Below are positions 1 to 5,780 of a DNA stretch of 9,015 nucleotides, in pieces. The stretch comes from Bacilli bacterium. Lineage in GTDB: Bacteria > Bacillota_I > Bacilli_A > RF39 > UBA660. The first letter of the stretch is position 1. Each line of letters begins with the position of its first letter. The notes under the pieces were generated by a model. It had not been told where the DNA came from. It ran no database searches and saw only the letters and a program-made list of their open reading frames with translations. The translations under genes were made by a program, and so were the position numbers. The stretch lies in contig JAFUBK010000001.1 in the NCBI GenBank assembly GCA_017460245.1, positions 1 through 9,015 of the forward strand, given 5' to 3'.

Positions 1-638
1 CACCACTAAAATTTAATTATGAATATAACGATAAATATGGAAATTTAATAACTTTAGAAAATATCACTCCCCAAGAATTTAAAAAGCGCTATTTGACAAT
101 AAATTTAGAAGATTTTGTCTTCATAGTAAGTAATCCTAACTTAGATTATTACAAAAAATATTATAAAGAATTTAGTAGTGATAATTCAATACAACCATAT
201 TTAGAATTTATCAATTTACCAAAAGAAATCTTAAAGTCACTTACCATAAAACAACTAAAAAACAAAATGCCAGTTAAATTTGGATGTCGAATCAAAATAG
301 CTCCGCATAGTGAGATAAATATTCTAGACACTAGAATCCTAGATTTACAAAAATTAGGAATAGATCTATTAGATTACCAAAATGGTATAAAAGCAAAAAC
401 AATCACTAGTGAACACGGAATGACTTTTGAAGGCGTTCACCTAGAAAACGAAAAGCCTGTTCGCTGGAAAGTTGAAAACAGTCATCACAAATACAGTAAT
501 CAGTTTTTTATAATGAATGATAATTACTTTGATAAAAATGTTATAACTGTAAATATTCATAAATCGTTTCTAAGTAAAAAACAATTAGAAATATTAAAGT
601 CAAAAGCAATAAAAGTTTCAAACAACGAAATAACATAG
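1..638 (+). CDS. pepC: Aminopeptidase C / bleomycin hydrolase-like cysteine peptidase (peptidase C1B), 3' part only
   Basis: This is the C-terminal part of a cytoplasmic papain-fold aminopeptidase that trims N-terminal residues from peptides. The frame is open from the left edge (first full codon at 3, about 211 residues), so the TTG at 93 is internal. PepC-like signatures appear in order: PLKFNYEYNDKYGN, ITPQEFKKRY, EFINLPKEILK, the MPVKFGC strand, LGIDLLDY, then EHGMTFEGVHL with the catalytic His (codon 414-416) and VRWKVENS with the catalytic Asn (codon 477-479). The catalytic Cys lies upstream, outside the window. Two oddities: the usual NSWG is NSHH here, and the tail (SKAIKVSNNEIT) lacks the usual PepC ending rich in Pro, Trp and Asp. 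It is therefore a divergent member whose activity is not assured. It ends in TAG and is followed after 14 nt by the transglutaminase-like gene, probably in the same operon. The family call is firm; substrate is unknown. Confidence 0.9.
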   Translation, partial: PLKFNYEYNDKYGNLITLENITPQEFKKRYLTINLEDFVFIVSNPNLDYYKKYYKEFSSDNSIQPYLEFINLPKEILKSLTIKQLKNKMPVKFGCRIKIAPHSEINILDTRILDLQKLGIDLLDYQNGIKAKTITSEHGMTFEGVHLENEKPVRWKVENSHHKYSNQFFIMNDNYFDKNVITVNIHKSFLSKKQLEILKSKAIKVSNNEIT

Positions 639-652
639 AAAAGAGTGATATA

Positions 653-2605
653 ATGGCAGAAACTTTTGAAGATTTTATCAGACGATTGAGTAATGAAATG
701 CCACACCAGAAAGAAGCTGATACGCTAAAAAAAACAACAATAAATAGTTTTAAAAACTCAAAATATTATCAAATAGTAACTATAGATCAATTATTTAACA
801 ATCTAGATGAATTAAATTTTGATTCAATTGCCTTAAATGGTTTAGTAATTACTCAATTTGCAGATAATATCATACAAAATATCGAAAACGATTATGAACA
901 TCCATTTACTATTTGTACAAAAGCATTTAAAACAATTTTAAAAATAAATCCCGAATATTTTTTAGATCACCAAGAAACAGTTTTTAACGTTTTAAAACAC
1001 GTCGTTAGTAAAAGAAAAAATAAGTTTCTTACAATTGATTATACTATTTTAATAAACGATGACCTTATTGATAGTATTTGTCAAAACGAAACTTTAGAAG
1101 ATCTTACCCTTGCCAAATATGATGAAACTCCGTATATTTTAAGCGAAAAACACTTTAAAAAATTAAAAGAATCTGCCGAAGAAAAATCTTTAAAAAAAGT
1201 AAACACCATAGCTGTCGAAGAACCATTAAAAGAAAATTTCGATTCTTTAATAGAGTGCAATAGTAATCGAAAATTAATAAAGTTTTATACCTATGATGAA
1301 TTACAGTCTTTAAGCGAACTTAATATTTATAAAGATCTAACCGAAGAAGAACTTGAAAATTTAAAATACCTAAATGAAAAAACAGAAATAATAATAAATT
1401 CAGACTTACCAAATACAATTTTTGAAGTTATCACAAAAATAAGAAAATTCCAAAAAGCAAACAGTATAATAATTGATATCAAAAACAACAAATCCAAAGA
1501 AAATTTTAACAAAATATTATTTAATTCGAATTTATCTAGTCAAAACATCTTTGTCAGATCACACCTTGAAACCATTCCCTTAAACGCATATTTACATTTT
1601 GAAAAACAACTTTACGATATGTTAGAACCCGCAAAAAATTTAAGCCCTTTTGAAAAGTACATATTTGCTTATAACAAAGTCAAAAAGTTCAAAGAATATA
1701 AAGAAAGTGAAGTTGATAAATGGGAAGCCAGAAGTTTATACCGTATATTACAAAACGAATTTATGGTTTGCGTTGGCTTTTCAGAAATGTTCGGGGATTT
1801 ATTAAGTAAAGTCGGAATCGAAAATAAAAAATTCATCGTCGGAATTGATACTTCATATGACGGCTATTTTAAAGGTATAGAGGATTTAGTAATTGATAAA
1901 GAAATAAACTTTGCTCCCCATGCTAGAAACTACGTTCATATAGTTGATGAAAAATATAATATTGATGGTTTTTATATATCAGACCCTACTTGGGACAATG
2001 ATTTAGAAAAAGATTATTACAATTTTTTAGCAATCACTAATGAAGAAGAAAAGCACAATTACCGTGGTCTTAAATTTAATCCGTGCGGAGTAGAAGAACT
2101 TTTCGATGTTAAAACTCTTCAAGAATTTTATCAAAAAATTAACTTTTTATTAGATAGAAAATATGCCTTCGCGCCCAAAACAATAAACGACATAATTGAA
2201 AATCTAATAGAAGAAATAAGTAAATTAGACAGCAATAAAGCAAATGAATTTTTAGAAAAATACCCATATTTAAAAGACTACAAAGGCAGGTGGTCAAAAA
2301 ACACCGAAGAATATACTGACTTACTTTATGATCTGGGAACATATATTGTTGATCATACAAACAAACCAATTTCAGGCCAAACTATTTTAAAAGCCGTAAG
2401 AGAAGTATACATAAAAGCTTATGACACAAATCCAGATCAAATAGACGAAAAAATTATACAGATAATGTTAGAAAATGCTAAAAAGCAAGAAGAAATTTTT
2501 CCTAAAATAACCAAAATAGATGACTTAGGTAGTTACATACTTTTTGACGAAACAAATAAATTTAACCCAAACGAACAAGAAAGAGAAACAGAGAAAAAGC
2601 GCTAA
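653..2605 (+). CDS. Transglutaminase-like domain protein, 650 aa, cytoplasmic, function unknown
   Basis: The ATG at 653 follows an AAGAGTGAT ribosome binding site. The protein has no signal peptide or membrane segment and is rich in Lys, Glu, Asn and Ile. Residues 1-325 are a mainly helical region I do not recognise, charged around 165-190. Residues about 330-450 form a transglutaminase/protease-like core: LSPFEKYIFAYNKVKKFKEYK leads into MVCVGFSEMFGDLLSKVGI (Cys373), then ARNYVHIVD (His429) and YISDPTWDND (Asp444), the expected Cys-His-Asp order. Residues 450-650 are again helical and end in a charged tail (EQERETEKKR). Proteins with this fold include peptidases, protein cross-linkers and peptide N-glycanases, so the reaction cannot be named. 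It sits 14 nt after a peptidase gene, which hints at peptide or protein turnover, and it is separated from the pilus genes by a terminator. The domain call is good; the biological role is unknown. Confidence 0.85.
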   Translation: MAETFEDFIRRLSNEMPHQKEADTLKKTTINSFKNSKYYQIVTIDQLFNNLDELNFDSIALNGLVITQFADNIIQNIENDYEHPFTICTKAFKTILKINPEYFLDHQETVFNVLKHVVSKRKNKFLTIDYTILINDDLIDSICQNETLEDLTLAKYDETPYILSEKHFKKLKESAEEKSLKKVNTIAVEEPLKENFDSLIECNSNRKLIKFYTYDELQSLSELNIYKDLTEEELENLKYLNEKTEIIINSDLPNTIFEVITKIRKFQKANSIIIDIKNNKSKENFNKILFNSNLSSQNIFVRSHLETIPLNAYLHFEKQLYDMLEPAKNLSPFEKYIFAYNKVKKFKEYKESEVDKWEARSLYRILQNEFMVCVGFSEMFGDLLSKVGIENKKFIVGIDTSYDGYFKGIEDLVIDKEINFAPHARNYVHIVDEKYNIDGFYISDPTWDNDLEKDYYNFLAITNEEEKHNYRGLKFNPCGVEELFDVKTLQEFYQKINFLLDRKYAFAPKTINDIIENLIEEISKLDSNKANEFLEKYPYLKDYKGRWSKNTEEYTDLLYDLGTYIVDHTNKPISGQTILKAVREVYIKAYDTNPDQIDEKIIQIMLENAKKQEEIFPKITKIDDLGSYILFDETNKFNPNEQERETEKKR

Positions 2606-2611
2606 AAATTC

Positions 2612-2640
2612 AAAGACTATATTTGTAGTCTTTTTTTCTT
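2612..2640 (+). terminator. Rho-independent terminator after the transglutaminase-like gene
   Basis: A perfect 8-bp stem, AAAGACTA (2612-2619) and TAGTCTTT (2626-2633), encloses the 6-nt loop TATTTG. The T run starts inside the right arm and continues to about 2637. It begins 7 nt after the TAA at 2603-2605. It should end the pepC/transglutaminase transcript and separate it from the pilus operon. Confidence 0.85.
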
Positions 2641-2694
2641 AAAAAAAAACTATAAATATTGTTATTTAACAACATTTTTGATATAAGCAATATG
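2641..2694 (+). promoter_or_regulatory. Candidate sigma-A promoter of the Tad-like operon, with upstream A-tract
   Basis: The -35 candidate is TTGTTA (2659-2664), followed by a 17-bp spacer and an extended -10, TG-A-TATAAG (TG at 2679-2680, hexamer 2682-2687). A nine-A tract (2641-2649) lies where an UP element would sit. Transcription would start near 2694, about 18 nt before the first pseudopilin's ATG. The -35 matches consensus at only 4 of 6 bases. An alternative pair, TTAACA (2666-2671) and TATGAT (2691-2696), has a long 19-bp spacer and would leave almost no leader, so I prefer the first. Predicted by eye only. Confidence 0.5.
2659..2672. repeat. Short inverted repeat overlapping the -35 region
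   Basis: TTGTTA-TT-TAACAA is a perfect dyad with 6-bp arms and a 2-nt centre. It overlaps the proposed -35 and could be an operator half-site pair. In such AT-rich DNA it may also be chance. Confidence 0.3.
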
Positions 2695-2711
2695 ATATGT
2701 AGCGTGATAAT

Positions 2712-3068
2712 ATGAAAGATAAGGGGCAAGCACTTGTAGAATTTGTATTAATCTTACCAATTATCCTATTAGTTTTAATCGCACTTATAGATATTGGTAA
2801 TATTTTTATGGAAAAATATCAGCTAAATGATCATCTTTCAACTATAGCTGAAATGTACCACAACAATGAAATAACAGAGGCTAAGGCTTATGCCGCCAAT
2901 GAAAGCATTATAGTTAGTGAAAGCGTAAACAATGATATGTTAACCTTAAAGGCCACAAAAAAAGTAAAAGTATCAGCGCCAATCATAAAAAATATTCTTG
3001 GTAAAAGCTTTGATATTACATGTTCCCAAACTATCTATAATGAAACAGGTGAGAATTTTGAACAATAA
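2712..3068 (+). CDS. TadE-like pseudopilin, 118 aa (first of a tandem pair)
   Basis: A small prepilin-like protein assembled by the Tad/Flp-type secretion machine. It begins with a very short positively charged leader, MKDKG, followed by QALVEFVLILP and a hydrophobic helix to about residue 28. This is the classic site for a prepilin peptidase: Gly5 before the cut, and Glu10 at mature position +5. The rest (about 30-118) is a short soluble domain with a helix and beta-rich C-terminus. The ATG at 2712 is preceded by AGCGTGAT, a weak ribosome binding site matching the TGAT end of the SD region. It is the first gene of the operon, and its end overlaps the next gene by 11 nt. No separate Flp pilin is present here, so this could be the major subunit rather than a minor one. 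TadE versus TadF cannot be settled by eye. Confidence 0.85.
   Translation: MKDKGQALVEFVLILPIILLVLIALIDIGNIFMEKYQLNDHLSTIAEMYHNNEITEAKAYAANESIIVSESVNNDMLTLKATKKVKVSAPIIKNILGKSFDITCSQTIYNETGENFEQ
3047..3053 (+). promoter_or_regulatory. Ribosome binding site that fixes a TTG start for the second pseudopilin
   Basis: AGGTGAG lies inside the end of the first pseudopilin gene, with its AGGTGA core 5 nt before the TTG at 3058. The in-frame ATG at 3040 has no such site before it, and the GTG at 3049 lies within the site. Starting at TTG gives MNNKGQSLV, which mirrors MKDKGQALV of the preceding protein. Confidence 0.7.
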
Positions 3069-3429
3069 AGGCCAATCACTGGTTGTCTTCGTACTTTTGC
3101 TCCCACTAATAATCATATTAATTGCTTTAATAACCGATTTAGGAAGTTTGTCGGTCACTAAAAAAAACTATGAAAATCAGGTCAAATCAGCAATTGAATA
3201 TGGGCTGAAACATCTAGATGATGAAAACTTAAATCAAAAATTAACAAACTTATTAGAAATAAATATCCAGGCAAAAACAAACATCAACATTGAAAATGAA
3301 ATAATCACGATAACAGTGACTGACAAATATAAAAGCATTTTTTCAAAAGTATTAAAAAATACCTATGACATTAATATAACCTATATCGGTTATATCGATA
3401 ATGGCAAAATAAGAATAGAAAAAGATTAG
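3058..3429 (+). CDS. Second TadE/TadF-like pseudopilin, 123 aa, lacking Glu+5
   Basis: From the TTG start the protein reads MNNKGQSLVVFVLLLP, then a hydrophobic helix to about residue 28 and a soluble tail. It has the same layout as the preceding gene: a five-residue leader ending in Gly, Gln at +1 and an FVLxLP core. A C-terminal stretch (YKSIFSKVLKNTYDINITYI) resembles the first protein's APIIKNILGKSFDITCSQTI. The two are probably tandem paralogues. The striking difference is Val10 where Glu+5 is expected. Longer starts are open in frame (as far as an ATG at 2998), but they overlap the first gene and lack a ribosome binding site. The coding overlap is 11 nt, so translation is likely coupled. 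A minor pseudopilin or tip-type subunit fits; it could instead be TadF- or TadG-like. Confidence 0.8.
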   Translation: MNNKGQSLVVFVLLLPLIIILIALITDLGSLSVTKKNYENQVKSAIEYGLKHLDDENLNQKLTNLLEINIQAKTNINIENEIITITVTDKYKSIFSKVLKNTYDINITYIGYIDNGKIRIEKD

Positions 3430-3436
3430 AGGCGAT
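3428..3436 (+). promoter_or_regulatory. Ribosome binding site overlapping the preceding TAG stop (cpaE)
   Basis: AGAGGCGAT begins within the TAG stop (3427-3429) of the second pseudopilin and precedes the ATG at 3440. It matches GAGGTGAT except for one base. The overlap suggests terminating ribosomes restart on cpaE. Confidence 0.55.
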
Positions 3437-3439
3437 TCT

Positions 3440-4186
3440 ATGGCACTTAACAAAGCAAAAGTAATAACAGTAACATCAGTAAAAGGTGGCACTGGTAAAA
3501 CAACAACTGTACTTAATTTAGCAGGCGTTTTAGCAAATTTAAACAAAAAAGTAGTAATACTAGATTTAGATCTATACTCTGGCTCAGTAGCAGCTAGCTT
3601 AAACCTCGATAAAGGTAGTGATATTTTTACAATGTGCGAAGATATGATGAACAACCGTTTTCAAACATTCGATAAATATGTTGCGCCATATAATGAATAT
3701 ATTGATGTAATCGCATCACCATTAGATCCAAGAAATGTAAACAAAATAAAAGCCAATTATATTGAAATAATTCTATCACGCTTAATATTGAAATATGAAT
3801 ATATCATTATCGATACAAATCATATAATTGATAACTTAAATCTTGTTGTTTTAGATCAAAGTGATACAGTTTTATACACTATAACAAATGATTTGATGGA
3901 CCTAAAAAATATGAAAACTATGGTTTCAATTTTTAAAGATATGCAGCTAAATAATTTTAAAATAATTTTAAACGAAGCAAGACTTAATAATACCAGTTAT
4001 TCAAAAGAGGATGTTAAAAGCTTAATAGGAGCACCAGTAGACTATGTCTTGCCAAAAAATTTTTATAACAAAAACATTGAAAAATTTGTTTTTGAAGGCA
4101 AAATAATGATTTTAGATAAATCAATCGCTTCAAGCAAAGGCGGAAGCACGTTAGAAAAAATAATTAAAGACATAATAAAAGAATAG
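3440..4186 (+). CDS. cpaE: CpaE/TadZ-like ParA/MinD-family ATPase, 248 aa
   Basis: In Tad systems this ATPase is thought to position the pilus machine at the membrane. The sequence shows a deviant Walker A, KGGTGKTT at 15-22 (signature Lys15, Lys20), the switch-like LDLDLYSGS at 41-49, and a hydrophobic strand ending in Asp, YIIID at 121-125. The LDQSDTVLYTI segment (138-148) is usual for CpaE proteins. Many CpaE proteins are longer, with a receiver-like N-terminal domain; here Walker A starts at residue 15, so that domain is absent. A short C-terminal helix, EKIIKDIIKE, could contact the membrane or a partner. It lies between the pseudopilins and the CpaF ATPase with 10-nt gaps on both sides. 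That context supports TadZ/CpaE over a chromosome-partitioning ParA or MinD. Confidence 0.88.
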   Translation: MALNKAKVITVTSVKGGTGKTTTVLNLAGVLANLNKKVVILDLDLYSGSVAASLNLDKGSDIFTMCEDMMNNRFQTFDKYVAPYNEYIDVIASPLDPRNVNKIKANYIEIILSRLILKYEYIIIDTNHIIDNLNLVVLDQSDTVLYTITNDLMDLKNMKTMVSIFKDMQLNNFKIILNEARLNNTSYSKEDVKSLIGAPVDYVLPKNFYNKNIEKFVFEGKIMILDKSIASSKGGSTLEKIIKDIIKE

Positions 4187-4190
4187 GAGG
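4185..4190 (+). promoter_or_regulatory. Ribosome binding site overlapping the cpaE TAG stop
   Basis: A consensus AGGAGG shares AG with the TAG stop at 4184-4186 and stands 6 nt before the cpaF ATG at 4197. It fixes the start and points to coupled translation. Confidence 0.75.
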
Positions 4191-4196
4191 GAAGGT

Positions 4197-5522
4197 ATGG
4201 CACAAAGAAAATTTGTCGATGAATTTGAGGCCAAAATAGAACCAGTAATCAAAGAAGAAATCAATGACTATGATGCCTTCCCAGATAAGGTTTTATTAGA
4301 TAAACTACGAAATCAAATAATCCAAAATTTAATTGATAACAATGTTCAAAATCATGACTCAATGGATGATTTTGTTAAAGTTCAAATAGACAAAACCATC
4401 GAAGGATATGATTTGAGTAGCAACGAAAGATCATATATATACAATCTTATTGACAATGAAATTAGCGGTTATGGACCAATTACCGAATTATTAAAAGATA
4501 AAGACATAACAGAAATAATGGTCAATGGTAAAGATGAAATATACATCGAATTAAACGGTCAAATAATTAAAGATAATAGTGTCAGTTTTGTAAATGATGA
4601 TCATATTGTTAGAGTAATTCAAAGATTAGTTCAACCATTAGGGCGAAATATTGATGTTGCTCATCCAATGGTCGATGCCAGGTTAGAAGACGGTTCAAGA
4701 CTTAATGCGGTTTTGCCTCCATTATCACTAAATGGGCCAGTATTAACTATTAGAAAATTTAAAAAAGAACTAGCAAACATAGATGATTTTTTAAGAAACG
4801 GAACTATGACTCCATATATGGCTAGATTCTTAGAAGCCTGCGTCCACGCTAGGTTAAATATAATTATTGTTGGTGGAACCGGTAGTGGAAAAACCACATT
4901 ATTAAATGTTTTATCTTCATTTTGTAGTCCAAACGAACGAATAATTACAATTGAAGACGCCGCAGAACTTAAACTAAAACAAGAACACGTCATTTCATTA
5001 GAAACTAGAACTACAAACTATGAAGGAACCGGACAAATAACTATTAGAGATTTAGTAATCAACTCTTTGAGAATGCGCCCCGATCGCATAATTGTTGGTG
5101 AAGTTCGTGGTAAAGAAGCATTTGATATGCTCCAAGCAATGAATACCGGCCACGACGGGAGTATGACAACCTTACATGCCAATGGACCAGAAGATTCTTT
5201 AAATAGATTAGAGACAATGGTTCTTATGACCGGAATAGAAATTCCTGTCAGTGCCATTAGGGAATATATTGAAAATGCGATTGATATTGTAGTTCAAGTT
5301 CAAAGATTATCTGACGGTCGCAGACGTGTTACCAGTATCAATGAAATAACTGGTATAAAAGATGGAAACATCATTCAAAAAGAAATATTTAAATTCAAGC
5401 AAACAGGAGTTTTATCAAATGGTGACGTTGTTGGAGAGTTCTTAATGCACAACTATGTACCAAAGGTTTATGACAAAATAAAAGCCCACGGCATTACAGA
5501 TTTAAAAGATATATTTGAATAG
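4197..5522 (+). CDS. cpaF: CpaF/TadA-type secretion ATPase (pilus assembly), 441 aa
   Basis: This hexameric ATPase on the cytoplasmic face powers pseudopilin assembly through the TadB/TadC platform. Residues 1-180 form the N-terminal part, with typical ISGYGPITELLKDKDITEIMVNG (90-111) and the AHPMVDARLEDGSRLNAVLPP region (155-175). The RecA-like C-terminal domain has Walker A GGTGSGKTT (226-234), an Asp box TIEDAAEL (251-258), Walker B LRMRPDRIIVGEVRG (291-305, Glu302) and a His box NTGHDGSMTTLHANG (316-330). All key residues are present, and the length fits CpaF proteins (about 400-480 residues). This is the most conserved member of the operon and the best single marker of the system. The TAG stop at 5520-5522 is followed after nine bases by the next gene's ATG, in the same frame. 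Confidence 0.97.
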   Translation: MAQRKFVDEFEAKIEPVIKEEINDYDAFPDKVLLDKLRNQIIQNLIDNNVQNHDSMDDFVKVQIDKTIEGYDLSSNERSYIYNLIDNEISGYGPITELLKDKDITEIMVNGKDEIYIELNGQIIKDNSVSFVNDDHIVRVIQRLVQPLGRNIDVAHPMVDARLEDGSRLNAVLPPLSLNGPVLTIRKFKKELANIDDFLRNGTMTPYMARFLEACVHARLNIIIVGGTGSGKTTLLNVLSSFCSPNERIITIEDAAELKLKQEHVISLETRTTNYEGTGQITIRDLVINSLRMRPDRIIVGEVRGKEAFDMLQAMNTGHDGSMTTLHANGPEDSLNRLETMVLMTGIEIPVSAIREYIENAIDIVVQVQRLSDGRRRVTSINEITGIKDGNIIQKEIFKFKQTGVLSNGDVVGEFLMHNYVPKVYDKIKAHGITDLKDIFE

Positions 5523-5526
5523 GAGG
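5521..5526 (+). promoter_or_regulatory. Ribosome binding site overlapping the cpaF TAG stop (start of the tadB frame)
   Basis: A consensus AGGAGG overlaps the TAG at 5520-5522 and lies 5 nt before the ATG at 5532. It is as strong as the cpaF site, showing that 5532 is the natural start of the tadB reading frame even though that frame stops at 5655. No comparable site precedes the later ATG at 5781. Confidence 0.75.
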
Positions 5527-5531
5527 AAATT

Positions 5532-5780
5532 ATGAATAACGGAAGCTTTAACATTACAAATACTGAAAGCCCGACAAATAAAAACGTAGTTGTCGTTTTT
5601 TCGCCTGGTCAAAATGTTCAAAAATATGTTTACCATATCTTTAAAGATGGTAAGTAAATTCAAACTACTCCAGTAAATATCAACAAACCTACAAACATAT
5701 ACTTAAAAGAAACCGGCTCTTATCAAATAAGTGTCGTTACAACAGACTCCAGTAACATTGAGTCAACTACCAACAGCGGT
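5532..5780 (+). pseudogene. 5' part of the tadB-like gene, cut off by an in-frame TAA at 5655-5657
   Basis: The ATG at 5532 has an ideal ribosome binding site and encodes 41 residues (MNNGSFNITNTESPTNK... ending HIFKDGK) before TAA. The same frame continues without change as IQTTPVNINKPTNIYLKETG and on to the ATG at 5781. Together the two pieces read as one Ig-like repeat: SPTNKNVVVVFS, then KYVYHIFKDGK, stop, then GSYQISVVTTDSSNIES. That continuity points to a single-base change of one codon (CAA, AAA or GAA to TAA), or a base-call error, rather than two genes. There is no signal peptide. If the stop is real, this yields a 41-residue peptide and downstream product is reduced or lost. Readthrough is possible but no known signal is visible. 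Confidence 0.7.

Noticed and set aside
93..95. TTG as start of the first gene
   Set aside because: The frame is open to the left edge and the upstream codons encode recognisable PepC sequence (FNYEYNDKYGN), so the gene is simply cut by the window.
653..2605. Transglutaminase-like protein as a cross-linker of the pilus
   Set aside because: It has no export signal and is separated from the pilus operon by a strong terminator, so it is likely cytoplasmic and independently transcribed.
2998..3057. ATG at 2998 or 3040 as start of the second pseudopilin
   Set aside because: Both lack a ribosome binding site and lie in the end of the first pseudopilin gene; the TTG at 3058 has AGGTGA in place and gives the matching short leader.
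5655..5657. TAA recoded as an amino acid (altered genetic code)
   Set aside because: TAA ends the transglutaminase-like, first pseudopilin and tadB genes normally, and no other recognised gene here has an internal TAA.
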